The translations under genes were made by a program, and so were the position numbers. The notes beneath the pieces were generated by a model that was not told the origin of the DNA, searched no databases, and worked only from the letters and a program-made list of their open reading frames with translations. DNA of 64,000 nt from Macrotrachela quadricornifera. Its lineage: Eukaryota > Rotifera > Eurotatoria > Philodinida > Philodinidae. Below, piece after piece: positions 13,001-24,935 of the stretch. Within the stretch, counting starts at the first letter, position 1, and each line of letters starts with the position of its first letter. Location of the stretch: NCBI GenBank assembly GCA_022393335.1, contig JAJEKB010021701.1:101965-165964 (forward strand). The letters run 5' to 3'.

Positions 13001-16000
13001 TTGAGTTTCGGACACCAGATATTGGATTTTTGTAACCGGAGTAAGTATTCTGTTCAAATAAAGTGACCTTATCTTTAGGAAAACGCGATATTATTCTTAT
13101 TGTTTTAGTAAAGAAGAAGAAATCGAATCTGTTTTATCTGTGACATAAAAACATTCAAATATTAGCAGTGAATTAGGTTGTTTGAAAATAAAATCAGGAC
13201 TCATCCTGATAAATAAGCTTCATAATCGTCCTATATTTCCTATATGTTCTAAAGTGGTCCTATAATGCCCTACTTTTCAGGCATTTTCCCTATATTTCTT
13301 ATATATTCCAAAAAGTGAAAACACTGTTCTTGAAATGCTTTGTATTTGGCGAAAAGATAAAAATGCCTCTTTATGTATAACTGGTTCTCTCAACAACAAT
13401 ATAAATAAAAGTACCGATAGTATATGTAAATTTTACAATCCAACATTATAATGATTGGCACGACTCATTCATTCTGTTCTGCAGTTGAGGATTTTTATGA
13501 AGATGGCTTAGATATTGGGGAACTCACACTGAATTTTGTATTAGATCGTCTTACTAATTGTTACTATCAGATCTAATACTTCTCTTCGCAAACGTATGCA
13601 TTGTATGGCAATACTTTGCACTATGATCGTGTTAAAGATAGAAAGTTAACATATATGTTCGTGCGAATACAAAGCTCGATATTCTAAGATTTACAAATCA
13701 CATAAGATTATTCGACTTTAGCAAGCAGTTTCATATGCTGAACTATCACCTTGGAAAAAGAGTTCCAGGATTACTTCTTTTTCGAGATAGAACTCAAGAC
13801 AGTGAAGAAAGTAGACGCTAGTGTCTTTTAGTTGGGCATCTTTCACATTACAGCTAGGAGAGGACAGATGATACTAGTCATTACTGGTAGAGAAGATTAA
13901 ACGATCAATGCGCTATATGTTCATGAAAGAAGTATTGATAATGATTAAAAAAAGTATCATAGTAATTGTGTTTGTTACATATACCATTTATTATATTGTT
14001 GTTTCTAAACATTTAACTAAAATGATAACTTTAAATGAAACCTTTTTTGCAATATCGATAGTAAAACAAACAATCGCATCAATGCGTTATTTTTGCGATA
14101 AATTTTTTCTGGTCTTATAATTAAGACATTGTCGAGTATCAAGTGAAGTTTATTAGAAAATTCAGCACCTGAAAGTTAAGCGTGCTTCATACCGAAATTT
14201 GCATTTCTAGTTTTGTTAGAAGCTCATCCAGCCTCTCGAGGACAAAAAAAAGTACCTTTTTCCATATCATTTTTTCACCATCTAATACACTATTAAAAAA
14301 ACAAACTATACCACAAAATGCAGCGTGAAAAGAAGTACAATGTACCAGAGATGGGCAAGTCAAGTCACAAGTCACTTGATTTAACTAGACTTGAGGGTTT
14401 TTAAGACATGACTTGACTTGACTTGAACTTTTCAAATAATGACTTTGATTTAACTTGAGGAAAAAAATCGTTGACTTGCCCGTCTCTGCAATATACAAAG
14501 AACAACTTATTCTGTAGTTGCACTGTTTATTTTCAAAATGAACAAAATTCTGAAGCAGTAATTTTTGACTGTTCGAAAAAAAAAGATTATCTTTTTTGTA
14601 CACGACGAAAATTAACAGCGCAGAATTTTGTCCATTTTGAAAACAAAAAGGACGAGTAGAGAATCAGCTGTCCTTTGTAAATTGTAGAGCTTTTATGCTG
14701 CATCTTGTTGCGTATTTTGTTTTCTTTTCAATAAAGCATATCAAATGATAAAAAGATGAAATAAGAAAACAACAAATTCATCGTGTACGAAAAAGATCAT
14801 TTTTTTTTTGAAGAGTCAAAAATTAGTGCGTCGGAATTTTGTTCATTTTGAAAATAAAAAGTGCAACTATAGAATAAGTTGTTCTTTGTATATTGCACTC
14901 ATTTTCACGCTGCATCTTGTGGTATATTTTGTTTTTGTAAAACACGACTTAAAAGGAGTGTTGAAGTGTTTAGAGGTAGAAATTTACACCCTCACCCTCC
15001 CGGCACTCCACAGACATGACAGACATCCTTAGCAATGGGATATCACAGATATGACAGACAGTCTTACCAGCGAAACGCCACAGACATGACAGACATGCTC
15101 AATAACATTTCTTTTCACAGTACTCATTAATCAGCCATAATTAATTATAATTACTTAATAAACTGTAATCAATTATGATTAATTAACCAGCAACAATTAT
15201 TTATAATTTATTTATTTACCATGACTAATTATAAATAATTTAGAATTGTTTATTAATGTTGCTAGGGTATTTTGCTCTAAAAAATTGTTATTTTGTATAA
15301 AAATGGTAACATTTAACCAATTAGTGCATGTTCTCCTATCAGAGTCGATGAAATTTTGTTCAGACATAGTCTTGTATTAAAGATGATCGCCTATACAAGG
15401 AGAGGGGTTTACCTATACGTTTATAGTCAAGTTTTATCTACCTATGATCAGCATTAGAAGCTATGTCGTGTTTCACATTTTAGTCCCGCAGGGATTGCAC
15501 TAACAGATTTTTTTAATACAGTGTATTAGGTGGTGAAAAAATGAAATGAAAAAAGGTACTTTTTTTGTCCGTGAAAGAGTTTACAAGAAAATAAGAAATT
15601 GTTTGTTGACGAACAACAAAAAGACAATACAAGGACAGTTACGTTAATGATGTTTGTCGATTAAAAAAATAGTCTCACCTTTTGATTATTGTTTATATAT
15701 ATGTGTATGTTGATTATAAAATTCTTACATGCGTCACATGAGAATGGAAAAAAAAACATAGTTTAAGCTAAAAAAAACAAAACGCTACTATTTTTCTTCT
15801 TTGCTGACCGTCCTATTTTAACCTGTTTTACAAATATGTTCATATACGTTAATAATGCTTGTCAATAAATCTAACGGAAACCATCATTTAATTTTAACTT
15901 TCCAGACAAAAAGTTTTATGCTTTTTTGCGATAAGTCGACTTTGCATCATATACAAATTATCTCTTTATTTCAGACATAAATTGTGTATACTTTTACGCA

Positions 16001-19000
16001 TTACTCTAGTGTTTTCCAAATGTTTAAAGTGTTCTTTCAGAAAAACAGGCTGTCCTATAAGTTTCCTATATTATTAGGAAAATCCTATATAAGTGTTGTT
16101 TTTAAGATCCTATATATTTCTATTTATTCGAGAAGGGCTGCTGTGAAGCTTACTGATAAATAAAAAATTCAATCAAAATTCATTGCATCTATAACTAAAT
16201 TCATTTAGCATTAAGAGAAGTAATTCATTTCTTCATTTAAATACAAAAAAAAATTTGAAAAACTAATATAGATAACGAAGAAATAACGTTAATTGCATAG
16301 AATGGAAAAAAACTAATGAAATCTATTTTTGATCATAGTGTTACACTAATTACACAGCATATCGAGAAATATTTTGATGTTTTTCTTCTAGGACAAACCG
16401 TTCTATTCTTTTCAAAGTTAGAAGTTTTGATTTTGTTTTGTTTTGCTTCATCTAATTTCTTCTTCAAAGATTTCGTTTTTATTTGTTTGAAAAAGTATTT
16501 AACAATGTTATTACATCAACGGATTCGAAATTAGTATCGAGTGTAGTGATTCGCATCACCATCATCATCCACAGACACGATCGTGCTAATGACTGAAGTC
16601 CACTCACACTTGGTTATGAGCTTCTATAATAAACGAACGAATTCTACATCATTTCTCTGATCTTTTTCGTTTAAGAAAACGTTTAGGCAGTTTAATTAGT
16701 TGTTTAATCCAGGATCGTTTAAATTAGATAAAATACACAAACTTTTTCAAGATATCATAGAAAATTTTTAATAAATGAGAATTTAATAGTGAGAGAGATA
16801 TCTGAAGTTTTATTTCTCTTTGATCTTTGTTTCACACCTATCTATATATCTTTGTCTATTTTCTCGATGTCATTGATTGTTTATTGATGCACCTAGTTTT
16901 ATAATCTTCATGATGATTGATGGCATTTCAGATGTTAAAGAATTTCAGTTTCTCAGTGTTAATATATATGCATATATACACTAAAAGATTACGTTGGATT
17001 TTTGTTAAATTTGATTAGAGAATAGATAGCAATTTTATGTCAAAAGTGGAACTATTTCGAGATGTCGGTTAAGCAAAGATATTTTTCAACTTTCGAATCC
17101 CGTAGTTTGCTTGTTAAAAGATATATATTATTTAATCGTTTATTTCCCATCAACATCGGAAGAAAAACATCAAGTTAAATTAAAATCTAATGTAACACCT
17201 TGACAACTTTCTTTCTATCTTTTGCTTATTCTTCGTTTCTAATATTATTTGAATACTATAATTAAATAAATTTTTTAAATCAATATACATTAGCAGAAAA
17301 GTTTTGTAGTGGACGTGAAATTACCATTCGTTGTTTTATCAGACTCATCGCAGTTCTTCACAAGAAAGTACAACTAAAATTTAGGTGAGAGACATTTTTT
17401 TACATTGTATTTGGCGTATTTATTCACAAACAAAATAATCAAATTTATCACTCAAATAAAGAACTCAGAGACCAACAGTTTCGACAAGTAAAAATATTTG
17501 ATGACTTATGGTCATAGGACGACACTTTCGATCCTGACCAAAAATGTTCAACAGTTAATTTAGATTTGAGCTGAAAATGTTTGTTTTGAAACAAAAGCAG
17601 ATAAAGTAATACGAAATATTCTTTGTGCTTATTTTCTATATGAAATTCTATCTTGGTATATGGAAAAGAAAATAAAGCAAATCGAATCATTTTTTATCTA
17701 GAAGAAAAAAATAAGATATAATAATAGTTGTCTTTAATTTATTAATGGAAAAGAAAGATGTTAATGGAAATCTAAACTATCTGTAAGGATGAGAAATAAA
17801 ATGATCTGACTAGTTAAGGACAACGAAGGTAAAAGTTAGTTGAGGAGGATCTGTGAAATAATTGGTAGGTATTTAAATTATATTGTTATTCTAGTACTGC
17901 GTAATCACTGTGGCGATGAGAAAGGAAAGTGATTGCGGTTAGCATCTTGTCTTTCTATACTCATCATTGTCAAAGTTTATTGACGAGACAAAGCAAGAAG
18001 AATTTTTTAACAACTGTTGTATAAGTAAACTGTTCTTAAACTATCTTTTTTATGCTATTTTAATATGATTAATATGATTTGATCAATCATTTCTGATACG
18101 TTACTATGATTTATTCTTTTTGGTTTTCCTTTTCTATTTAGGCATCTGACGAATTAAGAACGAATGCATTAAGTAGTGTTCTATATGCTGAATTTTGTCT
18201 TCCAAGTTGTCATATGGGTTACGAAGCAATTAATATTGGTAAACATCTTATGCATTTTCTTAGCACACATATGCCTCATTTACAAACATTATGTCTTTGG
18301 CGACCAGATGATTTTCCCTGGACAACTAGTAAGTTTATTTTAAGCAAGCAAGAGTAGTCATCATAAAATGAAACTATTTCTGACTAATTTATGATAAATA
18401 GTACTTCTATTTTTCGTTTTTTTTTTTGATTTTGAATTTTATTTTGTCTCATATTGATCAAACAGATACTTTTACAATAAGGTGCAGTTAAACTTGAATA
18501 AAAAAAGTTCTATTTTGTTGTATCAATTCCATTAACGTCTTGCCATATTGCACTAAACAAGGTTTATATATTCTGTCACATAGACTCGACATTTGAGAAG
18601 TAAGATCGAATGCTTTGAAAACTTCAATTTTATTTGCGAATTCTTTGATTAATAAATAATAGCTGAAGGTTTTAAATTTAATTTTTTCTTTCTGTAACTG
18701 AGCTTGATAAAAGAGATGACATCTTATTCAATATTATCAAGTAATTCTTGAAAAAAATTGAGCAGTCATTTGTAGTTAGATAAGTTAAAATGATTTCAAT
18801 TGTGAAGTTTCTATAGAAATGTTTCTCTAATCTATTTTTGTATCGATAACTCCGATGTCGATTTTAAATTAAGAAAGAGGCGAGATAAACAAATATATAT
18901 TTATTCTTTTGAGTAATATTTGTAACTACTGTATATTTTTCAGAAAAAGTCAAATAGAAAATTAAGCGAAGTTTTATTTCAAAATCTTGATTAAATTCAT

Positions 19001-19970
19001 AATGTGCTAAAAAATTTTCCATTAAAAAGATCAAACGCTTACAAGAAAGTAAAAAGAATGGAAATCTTGTCTACAGTATATTTTTTCTATCAAATTGAAC
19101 AAACACCAAAATGAGCTGTAAAAGAAAGAACAATTTCTTTTCTTAAATATCTGTCTTGAATGTCCCATTTTTTTAAAAATTATACATGAGAATATTCATA
19201 TTTAATGCGACTATTTACTATAGAAATAACTCTCTGCTGAAAGTTATTCATTTGAAAAGAATATGCAACAATTTTTGTTTCAAATAAATATCTAGATAAG
19301 AAAAGAGATCTCTTCAAATGATCTTGCCTACTCAATAAAGAGATAGAAAACTATTTTTAATTGCAACTTTTGTCTATTTTATTGCCTAAAACTGTCTTAC
19401 TGTCTTTTTCTCTTTTGAAGTTCGACCGAATCGTGGGCTAAGGCCTGCTTATGTGAATACACTTCGAAAATGGCTGAAGTCTCTACAAACACCTGAATCG
19501 ATTGGTATATAAATAAAAATACAACAATTTTATAGGGCGAACTTTAGTACAGCCCTACCACTACTAAAGATGAAATGCATTTGTGCTCTCCATATTCTTT
19601 CCGTTCTTCGATCTTATGGCAAAGCGTTATCCTACACTCTCACCCTTTGAATCTTTGCTATAAGGCCGAAGAATGAAAAGAATGTGGAGAGTACAAATGG
19701 ATTTCATGTTTAGTGGGGAGGACCATACTAAAGTTTACCCATTTTATACGAAAAAAATAAACTAATAATCGAATTTTTTTAGCTCAACATGTGGCTATTT
19801 TTGAACAAGACCTCTGTCAATTAGTTAACCAATTAAAAGAATTTACTTTTCTTAATATTTATGGTGAAATTCACTATGAAAAAGTTGAAGCTTATCGGTC
19901 AATGGTTCACGTTCGTTTTCCGCATAGTCGAATAGATATTGAAATATCAAGATTTCGCCTTTGGCTTTGA
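7011..19970 (+). CDS. F-box protein, nine exons (724 aa)
   Basis: Exons: 7011-7548, 8464-8822, 8924-9339, 9406-9536, 11637-11777, 12471-12601, 18142-18328, 19421-19504, 19783-19970. All junctions are GT-AG and in phase, totalling 2175 nt. Residues about 5-45 form an F-box (METLSNEILLHIFSYLEW..., then LWALNFRFNSLV), so it probably acts as a substrate adaptor in an SCF ubiquitin ligase. The rest is a Leu-rich, repeat-like region with recurring blocks such as CRLKYLRIDIS and PHLQTLCLW, as in other F-box proteins of this type. ATG 7011 or the in-frame ATG 7023 may start it. Four introns are 66-693 bp, one is 1092 bp, one is 2.1 kb (carrying a palindrome) and one is 5.5 kb. A possible poly(A) signal aataaa lies near 20105. 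Small exons could be missed, but the phases link without them. Confidence 0.85.
9723..11561. mobile_element. 1.84-kb palindromic element inside an F-box intron
   Basis: Left arm 9723 to about 10582 is the reverse complement of about 10705-11561, with only scattered mismatches (for example ggtctgttttatgg against ggcctgctttatgg at the tips). The loop is about 120 bp. It lies wholly within the intron 9537-11636, so the exons on both sides still join in phase. It has no transposase and no clear target duplication. It is a long foldback element. Confidence 0.88.
14283..14940. repeat. Inverted-repeat element interrupted by a hAT MITE
   Basis: Outer left sequence (aaacaaactataccacaaaatgcagcg...) matches the complement of gctgcatcttgtggtatattttg at about 14905-14935. 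Inner sequence around 14497-14575 matches the complement of 14800-14890. An additional internal hairpin is centred near 14700. The left arm is split by the element at 14346-14488. Confidence 0.75.
14346..14488. mobile_element. 143-bp hAT-type MITE
   Basis: Terminal inverted repeats are CAGAGATGGGCAAGTCAA and TTGACTTGCCCGTCTCTG. They are flanked by an 8-bp duplication with one mismatch: caatgtac (14338-14345) and caatatac (14489-14496). The interior repeats acttgacttga. CAGxG ends and an 8-bp duplication are typical of hAT. Confidence 0.85.
15009..15100. repeat. 35-bp tandem repeat, three copies
   Basis: cacagacatgacagac starts at 15009, its variant cacagatatgacagac at 15044 and the original again at 15079, an exact 35-bp spacing. 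It lies inside the large F-box intron. Confidence 0.8.
19535..19740. mobile_element. 206-bp MITE with perfect 8-bp target duplication
   Basis: Ends gggcgaactttagtac and gtactaaagtttaccc-like complement give arms of about 85 bp. The duplication attttata is at 19527-19534 and again at 19741-19748. It sits in the last F-box intron (19505-19782). The 8-bp duplication points to hAT-type mobilisation, although the ends do not look like CAGxG. Confidence 0.85.
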
Positions 19971-21424
19971 TTTTCTGTTCGTTATATGCAATAGTTGTGC
20001 ATTAAAGGCATTTGTCGTTATGTCGTTAAAGTCATTATTTAATTGCTATTTTTCTCTGTCTGTATTTCTTTCACGTTAAAAATTATAAATAACTTCTATT
20101 CAATAATAAAATGTAGACATCGCTTTCTAAACAATATTTCATTATTCCTTGAAAAATCCATTAATAATGAAACGGAAATACACTCAACACATCATTCTAT
20201 TTTCTCTTTATTTAACACATTCGAGTCGATAAATTCTACTGGTGGAATTTATAGTGACTAACAGAACTTTGCATCTCGTATTTTAATCTCCAAATGTTTT
20301 TTTCCAGAAAGCAAATTGTATCAAAAGATATAGCGTGAAAAGCTCTATAATCTGGAAAGTAAAGCTTATTTGAATCTGTGTACTTTTTCTCTTCAAAAAA
20401 CTAAAATTCCTTGTAATGATATTTTGTTAGAAAGTGGTGTCGCCCACCGGTGGGCTACATTGGGTTTAATGTGTTAATAGCTTCTTGTGCTTTTGCATAA
20501 TGTTTAGAGCCATTCTCTAAATAAACAATGTATTTTAAAAAAATGACGTTTCTACATGTAAAAAACACACACTTTGACATAATAAAATACCGTTTCTACT
20601 TTCGAAAAAAAAATGACTAAACCTTCTTTTGTTTATAACCTCGCTTTTTTTCTTCGAGACTATAAAAAATTTTAGCGCGTAAAATTAAATAGTAAATGAC
20701 ATCGCTTCAACTATGATATTTATGAATTACTGACATAGGCCTGAACGTGATGAAATTTTTGAACGAGCATGCAACTGATCTGATAAATTCTAGTTTAACT
20801 CTCCATGTTCTGAAAATCGCTCAGGTTTGGATGATACAATCACGATTTACCAACCCGATTGATTTTTCCTTGCTGCGGGGAGGAGTTTGTTGATACGCTC
20901 TGGAGCGCTTACAATATAAAAAAAAATAAAAATGAGTTAACAATAAGGAGTGTTTAGATAAGTATAAAAGAAAATGGAAGAACATCACAAATTATCAACT
21001 AAGAGACTGAGGTAATTTTATAACTTGATGAGGAAGATTTAAATAGAAAAGCAAGATGATGGAAGAGAAAACTGAAGGGACGATGTAGATTCAGAATGAG
21101 ATAGATTCTAGGCTTGCATTGTGTAATCCTGCTCTATTGAGATCTTTTCGCTTCAACAAAATTCAGCCAATCCATTGATATGGATTTGTGATTCTTTATC
21201 ATCCCCTGTACTCGTTTTACCCTAAAGATATGACCTAGTCCATTTTTGTTTCCTTTTTTTAAAGTCAGCTCAAAAGGATATATCATTCATAAAAAGTGAA
21301 GAAGCTAGGATTGATCTATAGATTTTGCTAAGTCTCCAACGAATGAACTTTTTCACATAATGATCTAAGTCTTTCTCTTTCGTGACGTTGTATTATTCGT
21401 GAGCTGCTATCCAGTGGCAGCGAT
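19971..21424. other. Intergenic, no gene seen
   Basis: 3' flank of the F-box gene. A partial copy of a dispersed repeat (agcgtgaaaagctctataatct, near 20328) is present. The 20043-20261 frame has no recognisable features. Confidence 0.4.
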
Positions 21425-23039
21425 GTACAGACAGAGTTCCTAATAAGAACAGATATTTTGGAAGACGGAGTAATTTCTTTGCTAAAAAGTTATTTTTCAT
21501 GATAAAAATTTTTTTTACATAGTTGAGTGCAGAAATGTCTGCTGCATCGAATGATGTAAAAATCAACTAATGATCTCGTAAACTAGTTAAGTAATTAGCG
21601 GTAGTTTGCGAGCAACTGAATTTGTTCTTGCTAGGTACACCTTTCCTAATAAGAACAATAATGTAAAAAAATGTTCCTAATAAGAACAATCTATGTAAAA
21701 TACATAGAAATTTTAAAAAATTGAGTAAATAGACATTTTTTATGTCTAAACTAAAAAACTTTTTCCTGAGTCCGCATTAAAAAATTGTTCTTTGACTGAT
21801 TATACATTAAAATCCAGCGGTTCAAGGTAAAAAAATTACTTAAGTCTTAATCTTGATGATAATAATATCCGTGATTAAGATTATATTCTTTTTTTCACTT
21901 TTAATAAAATTTTTGAAAATAATTTTTGATTTCAAAATTTTTATTTATGATATTTTTTATATATTCAACATATAAATTTATTATAAAAAGAAGAATGATG
22001 GATAAATAACAGTCGACCACCTACCCTCTTTAAGTCACAATTATTTCATAAACTCAGGTGCATATGGTAGCATTTCACTAGAGCTATCAACTGATATATG
22101 AATTTGGATGGTAAACTATCTTGTTGACCGACAGTTATGAATATTATTATCAGAAATGTAGTGTGGATATTAGTATCTCTCCTCTTAGATCCGAAAGATG
22201 ACCAGCCAGTTCAACTTTCATATTAATCGATAGCTCTATATTAGACTTATGAGATGCTACCTAGATCGAACGAGTCGGACCGTAAACGGTAGCATACGAA
22301 TAAAAAAACGGTATCTATACGGATATCCGACTTTTTTCGTATACTGATAGCAGTTAACGGTATAGATACGGATATTTTTCGCAACGTTTATGGACCGTAA
22401 TACGAAGTACCGAATTTTGTCCGATAACGGTACTCAGATTGCGTCCCGTTTTTAGACGTTTTTTGAAAACCTACTTAATAAGACTACAGATCCCAATATA
22501 TGACTCTATGTATAATAGTATCATTTTTTCATAAAATGGATAGTAATTTTATAGAAAGAAATTGAAAAAAACAAAAATAAAAGTAATGAATCATGCGAAT
22601 TATGACGCTATCTATATAAAAATTCGGAAATAAATAGTAAATTTTATTCGAATACACATGTATAAATTAACAATAGAAATTTCAATGAATATTACATAAA
22701 TCACAATTCCTTTTAGTTTCTCACAGACGATTTTTACATCTTTCTCGGATCGAAACTACTCCACAGGTTTATCGGATCCATAAAATGCTGACATTTTCCG
22801 ACAGTCGGATCCCAGCGATTTCCGACATCAGGATCCGTCGTTATCTGACAGCCGGAACCCATCGGACCCCACAACAGCCGATAACATCGCGTTCAAGTTT
22901 AGCGTAAAATTAGTAATCAAACAGTACGCAAGTCGAAGCGGCACGGTCGTATTCTACGCCGTATGTTCTCCAGTATAAAATATTTAGGAAAGGACGTCAG
23001 TACACCTTCAATAAACCATAAGTATTTTAGAATAAGACC

Positions 23040-23345
23040 TTTTCATTTGTTTTAGATTAATATTATCGACATATTATTGAACAGTAAGTATTTAAGCATT
23101 GTTCTTTATTTCTTATTTTAGATTATTATTCCTATTCAATTATAGAACGGTAAGTCTTTTTAAAAAATTCTTTTTATTTATTTATTTTAGCCTATTTTTC
23201 TTATTAAATTATGGAACAATAAGTATTTTAAATTATTTCTGTTTTTTTTATCTATTATAGATTAGTATTATTATTCAATTATTGAACAGTAAGTATTTTA
23301 AATCAATTCATTCTTTTTATTTATTTTAGGTTATTATTCTTACAA
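23040..23345. repeat. ~69-bp tandem repeat resembling micro-exons
   Basis: Four full units and a partial fifth. Each has a T-rich tract, ttttag or ttatag, then exactly 28 nt (23056-23083, 23122-23149, 23191-23218, 23261-23288; core such as ttattcaattattgaaca), then gtaagt. Unit 3 has ataagt instead. The fifth acceptor is at 23328-23329. It is probably a minisatellite that fixes splice-like signals; real splicing is not shown. Confidence 0.7.
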
Positions 23346-23353
23346 TGCCAAAT

Positions 23354-23658
23354 ATGGGCGTGACCAATGGTAAGGTTTCCCATTAATGATTCTTTTCTAT
23401 TGTAAGGATACAACATACTATTATTCGGGTCATATGATAGAGGATCACAGATGATCCTCAACTGGCCTGAATAATACTATGCTTTATTGTTACACTAGTA
23501 GAGAAAATTTTCTCTACTAATGTAACAATAAAGTATAGCGTTGCTTGGGTCCATGCAGGGTTATCTATGATTCTCTATCATATGACTCGAATAATAGTAT
23601 GTTGTATCCTTACAATAAAAAAAAACATTAATGAAATACCTTATCGTTGGTCACGACT
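23354..23658. mobile_element. ~305-bp palindromic MITE
   Basis: Arms from tgggcgtgacca and its near complement tggtcacgac run to a centre at agagaaaattttctct (about 23500-23515), with essentially no loop and several mismatches. TA flanks both ends. It is nested in the foldback complex. Confidence 0.75.
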
Positions 23659-24935
23659 ATATATATATGTATATAACATATGAGAAAATAATAAAATGAG
23701 TATGGTATGCATGATGCAGGTAATACCTGAGCTAGCTACAAAAACCCAGTAGGATCCCACCAGATCCGAGGTTCGGATTATTCGTCCTGGATATTGCTAA
23801 TGAAATAGATGATTTTGAATCAACTAATTATCGAGATAAAATACTGAGTAGTGCGAATGGATACAAATCGGTCTGTTTTCGGCCAAGAAACGGTCTCAAT
23901 ACGATACAAAATACACTATCGTATCATATCCGATAATTCTCAAAAAACCACCAAATACGGAACGTTTACTGAACGAGCACGTTACGGTCCGTAATTCTGT
24001 GCCCGATAATACGGTTAGATACGGACCAAAAATGGACCGAGTTAACACCGTATTATACCGAAAATAGGCCGTTTTTAAAACGTTTACGGTACGTTTTCAT
24101 ACCGTAAACTTAGCCGTTTTCATTGACCTGGGTAGTGAGAAATTGGAAAAACAATACTAGTGAACATAAATAAATACAACCACATTGTCATACAGAAGCT
24201 GTAATATGATGATAATGTTAGAATTCTAATATTAGTATCCAGAATAGTGGATCAGCAAGATAGTTTACCATCCAAATTCATATATCAGTTGATAGCTCTA
24301 GTGAAATGCTACCATATGCACCTGAGTTTATGAAATAATTGTGACTTAAAGAGGGTAGGTGGTCGACTGTTATTTATCCATCATTCTTCTTTTTATAATA
24401 AATTTATATGTTGAATATATAAAAAATATCATAAATAAAAATTTTGAAATCAAAAATTATTTTCAAAAATTTTATTAAAAGTGAAAAAAAGAATATAATC
24501 TTAATCACGGATATTATTATCATCAAGATTAAGACTTAAGTAATTTTTTTACCTTGAATCGCTGGGTTTTAATGTATAATCAGTCAACGAACAATTTTTT
24601 AATGCGGACTCAGGAAAAAGTTTTTTAGTTTAGACATAAAAAATGTCTATTTACTCAATTTTTTAAAATTTCTATGTATTTTACATAGATCGTTCTTATT
24701 AGGAACATTTTCTCGCTGCCTATTCGTATTGGGAACAGTGTACCTAACAGGAACAGGCGAGATATTTTAAAAATTGTAATAACTTTGTTATTACAAATTG
24801 AAAAAATTTGAACCTTGAAATTCAATGGTATCAAATGATAAGGAACATGTTTTGTGAAAAAAGTGTACCGAAATTTTTTATTCCAAGAATAAAAAAATTC
24901 GGTTTACTAAAAAATTTTTATTTCTATGTATTTTA

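Larger units (their letters stand above)
12602..18141 (+). other. 5.5-kb F-box intron: contents
   Basis: The intron contains no supported exon. It holds repeat debris: blocks rich in cctatatttcctatat at 13235-13310 and again near 16060-16110, the inverted repeat 14283-14940 with its hAT MITE, and a 35-bp tandem repeat at 15009-15100. Short frames at 13908, 16316 and 17448 look non-coding. Confidence 0.6.
22257..24135. mobile_element. Inner TIR element with CCGTA-rich ends
   Basis: Short inverted ends CTACCTAGATCGA and TTGACCTGGGTAG bound 1879 bp. Within about 200 bp of each end there are dense runs of ccgta, tacgg and cggta words (22275-22445 and 23870-24120), on both strands. Such subterminal arrays often bind a transposase. 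No coding sequence was seen, so it is non-autonomous. The family is unknown. Confidence 0.55.

Noticed and set aside
17080..17110. ttcgaatcccg, reminiscent of a tRNA T-loop
   Set aside because: No matching acceptor stem, D-loop or anticodon arm was found around it.
17448..17690. 80-codon minus-strand ORF in the large F-box intron
   Set aside because: Composition follows the AT-rich background and no motif is present.
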